Assembly: GCA_963422465.1 (NCBI GenBank)
Contig: OY730169.1
Location: 2,542,001-2,606,000 of the forward strand
DNA: 64,000 bases
Reading direction: 5' to 3'
Source: Lichina pygmaea
Lineage: Eukaryota; Ascomycota; Lichinomycetes; Lichinales; Lichinaceae
The position numbers and the translations under genes were made by a program. The notes beneath the pieces are model-generated. The model did not search any database and was not told where the DNA came from. It saw nothing but the letters and a program-made list of their open reading frames with translations. Shown piece after piece: positions 34,081 to 45,617 of this stretch (positions are counted from its first letter, which is position 1; every line of letters starts with the position of its first letter).

Positions 34081-34871
34081 CTACCCACGACGCCCGATGA
34101 AGACGGCACTGTCGCCCCACCAAGCCGGCCAAGTCGGGGTCTCGACGTAATTGGACTTGAGAGCGCAGACGTTCTCGTAGGGGCCAAAGTCGACCCCCTT
34201 GCACCTGGTGTCCCCGGCACAAATCTCGACGCACTTGTACATGCTGTCTGCCCAGTGGACCGCGTAGTTATTCCTAACAGAGCCAGGTTACAGAAGAGCT
34301 TGAACTGCTCGCCAAAGTCGCAGTGAATCTTCCCATTCACGGCTTGGCATCTCTTCACCTCAGGGTCGAGAGAAGGACACTGCTCAGACGCGCTGTCGAT
34401 GTTGATATTTTCGACGGAGGGCAACGTGGGGGTCATGTACTCGGTCTTCATGGTGCAGACGGAATCCGTGTGGTTCCAGCCCACTCCGACGCACTCCTCG
34501 TCCTCGGAGCAGGTGTCGACGCAGGCGATGAAGGAGTCGGTCGTCGCCCGCCTTAATGTGGCGTGATCGTTCTGGACGCCGCAGTAGATCTTGTGCGGAT
34601 CACCGTTGGGCGTGACACGCGTGTTGCCATTCAGCGAGGGGCACTCGTAGATGTTGTTGGCAAACGAGCCCTGGTCCTTGCAGGTGTGCTCGAGGCACTC
34701 ATCCTCCGGTGGGTGGATGCTTCCTTGGGTCAGATGGACAAGCTCCGCCTGACCAGGCCGGGGGGACGTCCCGATCGTGAGCGGGGCGTTGACGCGGTTG
34801 ACGGACGCATACGAGGCCGACGTTCCGGCCAGCCAGGTGCTGGCGACGAGGACGAGTGTGCTGATGGCCAT
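34081..34871 (-). CDS. secreted apple/PAN-domain protein, probable frameshift
   Basis: The Met at 34871 gives a good signal peptide (MAISTLVLVASTWLAGTSAS); an in-frame Met at 34928 is possible. Two cysteine-rich apple-like modules follow. The first runs CPSLNGNTRV to VGWNHTDSVCTMK. The second starts CQAVNGKIHCDFGEQFKLFC and continues NYAVHWADSMYKCVEICAGD to VCALKSNY, ending IGRRG at the stop at 34081-34083. The two halves of the second module are in different frames, offset by one base near 34275-34290. The only GT...AG pair there would span about 19 nt, too short for an intron. PAN/apple modules bind carbohydrate or protein; a surface or extracellular binding role is likely. The undisturbed frame would run on to 33891 with meaningless sequence. 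Confidence 0.7.
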
Positions 34872-35185
34872 TGCGGGTGTGGGATGCTTGGACCGTAGAA
34901 TGTTCGACAGCGCCGACACGGAGCCCACCGAACAGTGAGGGCTCTTGGTAAGAGGTTCTGACGTCTTGCTTGTCGTCTGCTAGGCGGACTGTCGAGGGCA
35001 GCAAGCTGGACTCCGGAGCGAGACCGAGGCTTGAATAGCAGTGGAACAGGCGACCAAGGCTCCCATGACGCCCACGGGGGACGGTCTGAGATTCTGCCCT
35101 TGCCGGCTTTGATACAGCTGCAGGCGCCAATTTGAGCAGGATAAGTCTCATCAGGACGGGCAACATGGATCAGAGGTCATCGACA

Positions 35186-35327
35186 GGACAAGTGGAGCAT
35201 GACAGACATTATCGTGAGGTCACGATGTGCTCTGCAGTTCCGTATGGCCAACATGGGGACAAGTGGAGCATGACAGACATTCCCGTGAGGTCACAATGTG
35301 CTCTGCAGGTCCGTATGGCCAACATGG
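35186..35327. repeat. tandem duplication, two 71-bp units
   Basis: 35186-35256 and 35257-35327 match at nearly every base (GGACAAGTGGAGCATGACAG start, ATGGCCAACATGG end) with about four differences. No gene overlaps it convincingly. Confidence 0.85.
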
Positions 35328-35996
35328 CTGTCTTGATCTGGTGGTCATCGACCAATACTTTGTGCAGGTGTTCAACATTGCTTGTAAGGAAAACATGTAT
35401 TGACGAACCTCCTTCTGGAATTGCAGGGTTGTTGTAGGGTCCAACCATCGTCACGACGAATCAGTTTCCACTGATCGGCAATTGTGCATGAGATCTCGGT
35501 TTGTAGCTGTCTTGCCTGAATTGGGTGTTGTCGGCCAGGGGGGTGATGAGACCAGTCCTCGCTCGCTGCCAGAGCCCTGGTCATGTGAGAAGAAGAGAAT
35601 TTTCCTGTACGGAGGTATATTACTGTTAGATAGCGACACTCAGAGAATCAAGAGAGTCTTACGCGCTGGGAGCCTCTTCTGTACGACGCCGACGCCGCAC
35701 GCTGACCAGTCGCCTGGCCGCTCAACAGTCATGAGCTTGGAATCGCATGCCACTTGACCTTTTTGGTTTGAATTGTGTCAGACTTTGACAGGTGTACTCC
35801 GTACGGAAGTGCATATTACGTACGTTACGTACGGAAGCTACGTCATGCCTGGTACAGCCCTATCCCGGCTCTCGATACGTACTCGTAATTGCAGAGGGAA
35901 GCTTCTCCGAGTCACGTGAGAATCTAGCGGACTGAGGATTGGATTCAGTACATACGAGAGTACCTCTTGAAAAGGCACAACTAAAACACCAGAAAT

Positions 35997-36125
35997 GGGG
36001 CGGCATGGTGTAGCGGGAAGCTGGTGAGAGTTTCCCACTACGTGGCACCCATGACCCGGAACTAGTGGTGTCAGGCCTGGAGAACCTGACTAAACTAGTC
36101 GTCAGTTCGAATCTGACCCACCCCA
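35997..36125 (+). other. tRNA-like sequence, long and degenerate
   Basis: GGGGCGG at 35997-36003 pairs with CCACCCC at 36118-36124 (6 of 7). GTCAG-TTCGAAT-CTGAC at 36101-36117 is a perfect T arm, and TGGTGTAGCGGG resembles an A box. Between them lie ~85 nt, including a hairpin (GTCAGG...CCTGAC inside ACTAGT...ACTAGT) rather than a clean D arm and anticodon arm. It may be a tRNA with a large insertion, a tRNA pseudogene or a SINE head. Confidence 0.4.
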
Positions 36126-37079
36126 CATTCTGCCACAAAAACCCCCGAGATTCATAGAACTTGTCTAAGATGTACTCCTCGCAAGATGTATGAAAACCCC
36201 CAAGAAATAGCTCACCCAATATCCGTCAAGATCCACAAAACCCTCATTACTGTGGTTTTCCTATTTCCCCTACGGGGTTTGGGGTTTTCCCACAGTACGT
36301 ACACTACAAACCACGGGGTGTACGGTAAATGCGTGAGGTCCCCGAGTCAAGTCTACCAGAGACAAAAATCCTTCAAGAAGTTCTGCATGGCTTAACAGCC
36401 AAATCAGTGTAAGAATCAAATCAAAATCAAAAACCTCTTGAAAAGGTCCGGCTGGCACAGGATCCGGCAAGCAATCGAATCGGGGCGCGGTACTGTACCG
36501 GTACCGCACTGTATGAGCAGACGGCCTCGACAATCCGAGCTGTTCTCTGAGAAGCCGCCTCGTCTCGATCGAAGGTTGCACGTGACTGCCTGTCGGCGCG
36601 AAACAGGTGGAGAGGAGCGGCCTACGCTCGATGGCATCGAAAGACGTCTCTTCATCATCGCTTGTTTGATGATGAGCTTCACACGTTAAGAAGCCTCGTA
36701 CCACCTCCTGCCGACTTGAAAAGATTCTTCAAGCATATGAGGCTACAGTACGTACGTACCATGGTGTGCACGGGTCCATATGGACATACAGTACATACGT
36801 ACGGTGCGGTACGGTGGTCTTGAAATCCTTCTCTCCGTGCCAGGAATGCTCGCCAGGACTATCCTGCAGCTTCACGGGAAAAGAGGCCTACGAGGCATGC
36901 AGTCATTCGGTCCAGCAGCACGGTGCAGTCGATCGAGACTGCATAGGCTATACGTGAAAGATCATGCTGGGTTTGACCTGTCAGTCCACGGATTTGTTCC
37001 AGCCTGTTCCGAACAGAGTGATGGGAAGGGATGTAGTCTTTCGACCTCGGATGATCCCGTCAGCTGCAGCTGCAGCTTT

Positions 37080-37800
37080 CCTTGGGACTTGATCGTGATA
37101 CGCTTCCCTCGTCACGACTCGAGAGGTCTCGCGTCGAGACTCTGTCGAGGCATCTCTATGCCTTTCTCGATGACCTCGAACGTCCTCCTGCGGTCAATAG
37201 AGGACGACAGGAGTGGTGTTGGACGATGCGTCGAGACGCCAATCGAGAGGCCGTCGTACGACGGTACGGATGCGAGACCCTGATCGACGGACCCTTCACC
37301 CGAGCGCGAGCGCGAGCTCGGAGCGTGCTAGACCTGGCAAGGCCGAACTACCCCGCCGCAACTTCGGATGGTCTGTGTTTTTCTTCCTTCGCCGTCGATG
37401 TCAGAGCCGCGGGCAAGCTCTGGGCTACGCAGATCAGCCTCCCGGCACTCCGTCCAGCGAATCGACGGCTTCCTTGTATGGCGCACAGCCGAGGTCAGGG
37501 TCTTTCGCGAGCGAGTCCGAACCATCCTCGACCGGGGCGGGGAACGGTGCCTCTCGCGGATCGAGGACGCGTCGGACGCGACGTTCGGAGCGAGCAGCGA
37601 CGACGTCACAGGGCCGGACGAACGGGCAGCAGCCCTCTTCGAACGCCGGAGGGCGGGCCGGACGCCGGCGTCGAAAGGGCCGTCACTGCGGTCGAGGGCG
37701 ACGGGAGCATGTCGATGCTCGACACGCCGACGAGGATGCTGCCGAGAGCAGCTGTACAGATCTCCCTGCCCCAGCGTCACACGACGATCTTGCGTTTGAG
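37080..37800 (+). other. GC-rich block with coding-like composition, unassigned
   Basis: Fragments in two plus frames look protein-like: RHLYAFLDDLERPP near 37150 and RIDGFLVWRTAEVRVFRERV with ILDRGGERCLSRIEDASD near 37460-37560. GC content rises relative to flanks. I could not join them with convincing splice sites and recognise no family. It may be a decayed or poorly resolved gene, or chance. Confidence 0.25.
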
Positions 37801-40390
37801 ATCTCGTACGTCGTTGTTGTCATCTATACACCGCAAGAACACCCACCGACGACCTCATCACTTGTGCGAGCTGGAAGAAGGATGAACCACCGGCGCCGGC
37901 TCTTGTGCCATCTCTTGGCATACAGCCCCGGGCTATGGTTACGGTGGTGTTGAAACGGCACCGGGAAGCAGGCGGAGGGTAGCACCAGGACCGAGATCCA
38001 TATGGCCGGGGCTGTTCCTCTCACCTCGAGCGGCTAGAGCCACAGACCACGGCAAGTCCAGCTACGATCGAACACCCTCCTCGACCGTTGGGAAGACGCC
38101 TCCCGAGCCAAGACGAGGACGATCGACATGGGCCTGGGCCCCGGGCACCCAAGCTTGGCTTGCGCATGTCACTCGCAGTCCTTACGAAGTGGCGTTCGTC
38201 CTCCGTTCCCACCGGTTTACTACGCGGACGAACGATATGCTACGAGCCGCTAACCGCCCCTGATATCTAAATACCATAGGCTCTACCGTGACCACCACAT
38301 CCTGGGCAGGCCACGCCCCGACAGCACATCGACCCTGTGACCTTGGATCGGATCAAGATGTCAAGTGCAGACTTGGGGGCCGAGTGATTCCTACCGTGGT
38401 CGGAGGGGTCGGTCCACCGTTTCTAGCGCCTCGTAGCGGCCCGAGCAGATACAGGTAACACTGCAGTACCGGTAGGCTTGGGGTGTAAGTCAGCTCTCAA
38501 AAGTCTGCAGCGAGGCTAGACTCATGGCTACTCTAGTCGAGACGAAACTTTTGTGGCCGGTGACATACCGACGGCGTACTACAATAGTAGTTCGACTTCT
38601 GATGTACTTCCACAGTCACCAGCTCCATACGAGGTGCTGGTACGTACGTCGCTGCAGACTTTCAGGGCCCAGCCTGTACGTACAGTACGTACCCTAGTAC
38701 GCCGTACGCCGCCTCCTCCACACGTCGCCTCTGTTGCCGGCGTCAGGATTTGCCGCCTAAGCGGCCAAGCGAGAGCCAATCAGAATATCGCCCCACGCGT
38801 ACACAAGCGCATTTGGTCCCCCCGGAAAAAAAAACATTCAAACGCGGGGCGAAACACCGTCCGGCGTGATAAATCTTAGCGAGGGGATCATTTTCGAGGG
38901 ATCACCAACATTAGCCCCATTATTTTTGATTCGTGTCGCAGGGCGGTCTGTCGTCCGCGCCGCCCAACGTCGAACGTCCTCGCGCCAGAAAGCATCACGA
39001 CCGCTGCGATGCCGAGACTCCACCGGCCGGATGCGTCGCCGACAGACGCCGACTGGCCGACCGTGCATCACGACGAGCCAGACAGAAAGCCACATGGGCA
39101 TACGTGCATGTCGAGGCTCGCGTGGGGTCTCGCGGCGCTGCTCCTCAGGACCGTCGACCCCGCACGCTTTCGGTGGTCGACGTCCGTCGGTCGTGGGGTG
39201 CCGGTGCCATGGCGATGCATTCGTCGTGGTCGACGGTGACGAGATCCTCTCGGAGCAGGATCCGCACGCTGTAGACTCCGTTCGACCCCGCTACCACAGC
39301 CCGATAAGCCGGGCCTGACCGCAGTCGCGATGATGTCGATCGGAGGACTCGGCGACCGTCGGCGGCGGGCGGCGGGCGGCGTGCGGCGTGCGGCGTGCGG
39401 CAGGAAAAGATCAATGTCAGGAACAAGCTGACATGATGTCGCCTCTGCTGGGCCATCGCGATTTTGGTGGTTCGACAAAGTGTCAAAAGACGTGAGACCA
39501 CTTTCAAATACAACGAGAAAAATAAAAGCGAAAAGTATATAGATGATGAATTCGATCGGATCCCCAATCTACTGTACAACAATTGTTGAGACGTGTGACC
39601 GTTGGGTGTGTTTGCGGCTCTGCGCGACTGCTGCGGTTAAGTTCCGGGGAAGAAGAAGCAGACATGGCAACGATCAACAACATCCAGCAACATCAACATC
39701 ATACGGACCACACAGGTCGAATTTCGCTATCGCAACCATCATCGCCGTCGCATCGCCATCGCCATTGTCGTCGTCGTCGCCTGTCGTCATCGCTGCCATC
39801 CTCTAGGTTCTACGACCATCGTCCATCGCGCGAACGGACCTGCTCGACAACGGTAACGCTTCGGATCTCCGGACGTTCGGTTCGGCCCTGGAGTGGAGCA
39901 CAATCGGCAACGTCAACGGGTGTCGACACGCATCACGCATCATGAGACGGCCAATATCGTCGGGGTGACTGGAGCTCGATCGTTTGCACACGACGCCCGC
40001 GCAGGCATTGGCAGCAGCAGATTTGCCGTCGCCCTGAAGTGGGAAGATTCCTGGTCGCGGTGCAGCATCGCATCGTCGCACCTGACCTACCCCTCGATTT
40101 TTCTGGTGAATGCAGAAGAGCTTGGGCCCAACCCTAGCCTCGACCGGCTCACGATAGCTCGATGAGTTGCCGATACGGCGCAACCGGGTCACTCTAAGAG
40201 AGGAATCCCCGTCATGAATTCACACTTCCTTCCGGCAACTACTTCACCCTACAGCCTCGACCGCACCTCCACCTCCACCTCCACCTCCCGTCACCAGCGC
40301 ACCCCTCCGCTTGGATCGCCGCGTCGAAGAAGCCCGACACCTCTGCTGCAGGACCCCAAGTCGGCAAATCGAACACACCCGCAAGGCAAG
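37801..40390. other. intergenic upstream of CDH1
   Basis: No convincing gene. GTAC cluster at 38638-38705. A simple GGCGTGC/GCGGGCG tract lies at 39360-39400 and a CAT/CAACATC tract at 39680-39780. Confidence 0.5.
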
Positions 40391-42572
40391 ATGTCGTCGA
40401 CGGAGAAGAGCGCCGCCTCGGTCGACGCGGACGCCCTGGCCCGCGCCCTGAAGGACGTCAAGGACGTTGGTCGGCCTCGAGAGAGGACGCCAGGCACGAG
40501 CCCCAGTCGAAAGAGGCAACGCATCTACGGCGATAGGCAAGTGGCCGTGCTTTCGTTCACCGTCCAGTCGCACGTGGGCCCGGTGGAGGTCACGGGGCCG
40601 GCGGGCCTCGCCGGCCCGGAACGAGCCGAGGCCCCGTGAAGGCCAGCACTGTCCTGAGATTCGCTGCCCGTCCTCCCTCCTGCTCCTCTTCCTTCTCCCC
40701 CTCGTCCTCGTTATCCTCCTCCTCACGACGTTGCTGGACCTCTTCGGCTGGCCGCCGGCCCCCCCCCCCCCCCCCCCCCGAAGAGCCGACGTGGTCGGAG
40801 AACTGACCGACCTCGTCTCACCTAGATTCATCCCGAACCGAGAAGGGCAGGATCTTCAGGCCAGTTTTAGTCTGCTGCACGACGATGGCTCTCCGGCGAC
40901 GCCGTCCAAGGCGAAGAAGCGCACTCCGCAAGGCGAGCTGCACTTTCAGAAGAGTAGGCCTTCCCCTCGCCGCCCCTCGTCGCTCCGTCGCCGAGACCTG
41001 CCGGCTGCTGCTCGACCGGTCGACTGACTTCGCCACCCTTCCTACAGCCGAAGAGGCCAACAGGACCTTCTCAAACCTGCTGCGATCTGAGATCTTCGAC
41101 ACCACCATCCCGCAGGTCACTCCGCCGACCCTCTCCCCCGATCCAACCCTGCCTCCGTCGACCCATTCTCTCAACATGCACGACTCCATGATATCGAGGA
41201 CGCCGCCGACGCTTCACCAGCGTCACTCCACCTCGTCTCTGCCGCCGACCCTGAGCCCGTCCACGCCGCACAAGAACCTCTTCACCTACATGACCCCGCG
41301 TCACCACACCAACGTCTCCGGCCACATGACGCCGTCTCGAACGCCGCATCCCCGGACCGGACCGAACCTCAACACCCGATCCGAGCTGTACAGTCTGTCG
41401 CCCGTGCGTCTCGACAGCCAGCGCATGCTGCTGAGCCCGCGAAAGGCGCCCCGGGCCGTCAGCAAGGTGCCGTACAAGGTGCTCGACGCTCCCGATCTCG
41501 CCGACGACTTCTATCTCAATCTCGTCGACTGGGGAAGCAGCAACGTGCTCGGGGTCGGACTCGGCAGCTGCGTCTACATGTGGAACTCGCAGTCGGGACG
41601 CGTGACCAAGCTCTGCGACCTTCAGGACGACATGGTCACCAGCGTCAGCTGGATCCAAAGGGTAGATAGATCCTGCCCGCCTCTCCCCCTCCCCCTCTCC
41701 CTCTCGGGAGGTCTTGTGCCCTTCCGATCGGACGGACGGACGGACGGACGGACGGACGGACGGACGGACGGACGGGCTCGCTGACGAGGACGCAGGGCTC
41801 ACACGTATCGATCGGCACCCACAAAGGTTACGTCCAGATCTGGGACGCCGAGCGCTGTCGACGGATGCGGACGATGACGGGACACACGGCCCGGGTCGGG
41901 GCCATGGCGTGGAACGACCACATCCTGACGTCGGGATCGCGAGACCGACTGATCTACCACCGCGACGTTCGATCGCCCGACCAGTACGTCCGCAAGCTCG
42001 TCGGACACAAGCAAGAGGTGTGCGGGCTCCGGTGGAACTGCGAGGACGGCCAGCTCGCGAGCGGCGGCAACGACAACAAGCTCATGGTCTGGGACAAGCT
42101 GTCGGACCAGCCCCTCTTCAAGTTCGGCGAGCACACGGCGGCGGTGAAGGCCATCGCCTGGTCGCCGCACCAGCACCACCTGCTCGCGTCGGGAGGCGGC
42201 ACGGCGGACCGACGCATCAAGTTCTGGAACACGTCGACGGGCCAGATGATCCAGGAGACGGACACGGGCTCGCAGGTGTGCAACCTGGCCTGGTCCAAGA
42301 ACTCGAACGAGATCGTGTCGACGCACGGCTACTCGCAGAACCAGATCGTCGTCTGGAAGTACCCGTCCATGAGCCAGGTCGTCAGCCTCACGGGCCACAC
42401 CTACCGGGTGCTGTACCTGGCCATGAGCCCCGACGGCCAGGTCATCGTGACCGGAGCCGGAGACGAGACCTTGCGCTTCTGGAACTGCTTCAAGAAGAAG
42501 GGCGCGGGTGGCGGCGGGGCCGGCGACGGTGCCCGCGGCGGACGGTTGGACGGCTGGGGCATGATCCGGTGA
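40391..42572 (+). CDS. CDH1: APC/C activator CDH1 (Fizzy-related, WD40)
   Basis: Exons 40391-40536, 40826-40953, 41048-41661 and 41796-42572, giving 554 residues. An in-frame ATG at 40214 would add 59 residues. The C-box DRFIPNR (residues ~48-54) is assembled across intron 1. NREGQDLQASFSLLHDDGS and TEEANRTFSNLLRSEIFD are family-specific. About seven WD40 repeats run from ~250 to ~540 (VLDAPDLADDFYLNLVDWGS to GAGDETLRFWNCFK). The protein ends in Ile-Arg, the IR tail that docks on APC/C. CDH1 keeps the ligase active in late mitosis and G1 and recruits D-box/KEN substrates. The N-terminal Ser/Thr-Pro sites would suit CDK inhibition. Intron 1 uses a GC donor. Confidence 0.95.
40537..40825 (+). 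other. GC-AG intron of CDH1 containing a C21 tract
   Basis: The exon end AG is followed by GCAAGT, the strong consensus known for GC-AG introns. The acceptor is CACCTAG. Phase 2 splicing makes the Arg codon of the C-box. The intron is 289 bp and holds TCCTCCTC tracts and a 21-base C run at 40759-40779. Confidence 0.85.
41730..41774. repeat. (GACG)n tetranucleotide repeat inside CDH1 intron 3
   Basis: About eleven copies within the 134-bp intron 41662-41795. Confidence 0.9.
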
Positions 42573-42657
42573 TCTCTACAGCGGCATTTCAGGCGCTTCC
42601 CCCCTTTTCTCGGCGGAGACTCGATCTGCATCTTGGGAACGGACCGACAAATCTCAA

Positions 42658-42692
<35 letters not shown>

Positions 42693-44555
42693 ACGACGAT
42701 CATGACCGCCCAAGGCTCCGGGGAGTTCTTTTTCCCCTTCTTCTTTACATCTTGTCCGAAGGAAGCGGGAATTGGGGGGGTTTTGCGAAAAGGGGAATTT
42801 CGATGGGATCTGGGGTTTTGGGCATGAGCGACTCCCTTGTTCTATCTTCTCATCATCTTCCTCTTTCCTCTTTCCTCTTTCCTCTTCCCCTTCCCTCCAA
42901 GCACTTGAGAGAGAAATAGTCGGGAGTCTGGCTGCCTGGCTACCTGGCACGGTGGTGGCTTGCTCGGGTCTCTCTCGATGCAAGCTCTTCACCGCCGACG
43001 ATCTTTCCCCTCCACTCTCGACTACTACTCTCCCCCCCTCCCTCCCTCCCCTCTCCTTCACTGCCTCACCTCACCTTCTCCACCTATCCACACCACTTAT
43101 CCCAAATACCTACCTCCCTTTCCTGTTTCTAGTGGACGGAGTCGGTACAGTCAATAAAGGATAATGGCGGACGAATGGACCGACAGCAAGCCTTGGGATC
43201 GTCGCAGATCGATACCGTGCCGTGCAGTGTGTCCCGAAAGGGGTGCTTCTCAGAGGTGTTTTGATGGAGCAGCTTGATGGGTGGGGTGCTTCTGCAGTGA
43301 CTTGGCTTGCCCTCTCGAGAGCACTTCTATAGTATGTCTCTCCGGCGACCGATCCTCCCTGACAGCGTTTTTCCAGTAACGTACCGTAAGCCATACTTTC
43401 TTCAGGGGGGAGGGGGGGGGGCGGCCTTCCTTCCCAAGAGTGTTCGCTCGGGCCAGGATGCTTCCCCAACCTTTGCTTACAGGTGCGACCAACGATGCAC
43501 TCACGCAGGACAGTTAAATGGTGGCGGTACAAAAGTGGATGCACGAAAGGTACAGTACGTAGGACCAGAAGCCTAAATGAGATGGGGGGGGGGGGGGGGA
43601 CGGGGAACAGATCGACCGTACTAAAGTACATCGGTTCACCTGTGAGATGGTTCGGAAGAGAGACGAGATGATCTTATTTTTTGTTCACTTTCTGTGGTGG
43701 TTGCATCCATGTGGTTGCATCCATGTGATTGCATCCATGTGGTTGCATCCATGTGATTGCATCCATGTGTGATTGCATCCAAGTGGTTCTGTCGATCGGA
43801 TCCGGCTCGATTCCTCAACCCATACAAGAACGACAAGAAAGATCCAGGAGCCCATGACAGAGGAGCTGGGGAACCGGGCTCACTCACTCGTGTGAGAGAG
43901 AGTAGGAGTACAGTACATATGTATCGTAGTACAGGTTTCTGACAGAGGGTGAAAAGAAGAGGAATGGAGTGGGGGGGGGAGAGGGGGATGGACTCCCCCA
44001 ATCGACCAATGAAGCAGACATACAAAAAGAAGAGGAAGAGAGAGAAGGAAGATGGAGAGAGGAACTGGGAGTGGTTTCATCCATACGAAAAGAGGAGCTC
44101 TGTCGAGGTTGTACTACCTAGTCGGAACAAGAAAAAAAAAAAGGAAAATAGGAAGGGAAGAGGAAGAAGGGGGAGGAGAGGAGGGAGAGGAGAAGAAGCC
44201 CCGCCAGCCAAAAAAAAAAATCCCCCCCCCCCTTGAGTTGATCGATCGATCATTGTGCATCAATCGAGCACGAGGAACACAGGAAGACAAGAGTCAGGGA
44301 GACACGTGAAAGTGAAGGAAGGAAGGAAAGGAAGCAGGAAAACAGACAGGACGGGCCGGACCACCTGACCGTATAGGTGAAACAAACAAGACGGACAAGA
44401 GTCAGACCGGACCGTACAGGCGAGACAAACAGACAGAAAAGTCAGAACGACCGAAGAAGACGTAAACAGAGTGGCAGTAACGGAAACGGAGTAAGACGAC
44501 CGAAACAAAGTCAAGACGGAGCAAACTGCGTGCAGAGTACAGAGCATGTCAAATG
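42573..44555. other. convergent spacer between CDH1 and CCR4, strand-asymmetric
   Basis: No gene. CT-rich on the plus strand downstream of CDH1 (42840-43110) and purine-rich on the plus strand downstream of CCR4 (43950-44530), so both 3' flanks are pyrimidine-rich in the sense of their own gene. Also (TG)n at 42662-42691, a G16 run at 43584-43599 and a 14-bp minisatellite. Confidence 0.6.
43697..43781. repeat. 14-bp minisatellite, six copies
   Basis: Unit GTGRTTGCATCCAT with G/A alternation at the fourth position; the last copy has a two-base insertion. Confidence 0.9.
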
Positions 44556-45586
44556 CTATTGCACGCCGTCCCTCGCGCTCGTACTTGGTCCAGCGGCACC
44601 GGGGCCAGAGCCCGGGCCAGAGCCAATGGGAAGACTCTCGCTCGCACTCGCACCCGCACTTGATCCACCGCGGCCACCACCACCACCACCACCGCCGATG
44701 ATCCCACCAATCCCAGCACCAGCACCACCGGCGCCAGCCCCACCACTCTCGAGGACAGACGAAGCGTGTATCCCAGCACTGGACGGACCAGCGACGGCGG
44801 ATGACGTCGACGATGGCTGTTGTTGTTGCTGGTGGGGGTCTGGGATGGTGCCGTGGTGAGGACCGATGCTGGGACCAGGACCAGGACCAGAGCCTGAACC
44901 AGGGCCTGACCCGGAACCGGAATTCGAGCCGAGGACGAAGCCGGAACCGGGAGTGGAACCGGCAGCGAGAGGGGGGTTGATGGGCAGGGACCCAGATCCA
45001 GATCCAGGTCCAGGTCCAGAGACGTTGTTGGCTCGCCCCTTGTCCTTTGCTCGGCCCGGTCCGGCTTGGTCGCGCTGCTGCCGTTTCTGCTGCTGGAGCG
45101 CCGCGCCGCGATGGTGTGGGCCGGCCTTGACGACAAACTCGGCGAGCAGGGCCAGGTGGTCCGACGGGAAGTGGTAGTTCGGGAAGCCCGGCACGCGCTG
45201 CAGGTAGTCCTTGTCGACCTCGCCCAGCAGGCCCGTCACGTGCAGCGTGTTGGCCGAGTACCAGATGTAGTCGATCACCTCGGTGAAGTTGGGCGTGTAG
45301 TTTGTGAAGCTCAGCTCGCCGATCGTGCCGTACGACGACTTGAGCGAAAAGGGGTGCGACATGCCGTCGCGCGTAAAGTTCCCGTACTTGCGCCCCTCGA
45401 GGTCGCTGTGCGTCTCGGCGAGATGCCCGTGCGCGAGCAGGTCGAACACACCCGACGCCGTCGTCGCATTGAGGTCCCCGCACAGCACCAGCGGGATCTG
45501 CGAGCCCGAGCCGTATTCCATCGAGGGAGCCGGTGTCCGTGGAGCCGACCGGCCGTCCTCGGAGGAAGCTGACGAGTTCGTGTTGC

Positions 45587-45617
<31 letters not shown>

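Larger units (their letters stand above)
34872..36779. other. gene-poor stretch
   Basis: No supported gene. It holds a 71-bp tandem duplication (35186-35327), a tRNA-like sequence (35997-36125) and GTAC clusters (35795-35840, 36745-36805). Confidence 0.5.

Noticed and set aside
41714-42919. 401-codon frame overlapping CDH1 exon 4
   Set aside because: Out-of-frame shadow of the WD40 exon that begins in the GACG repeat.
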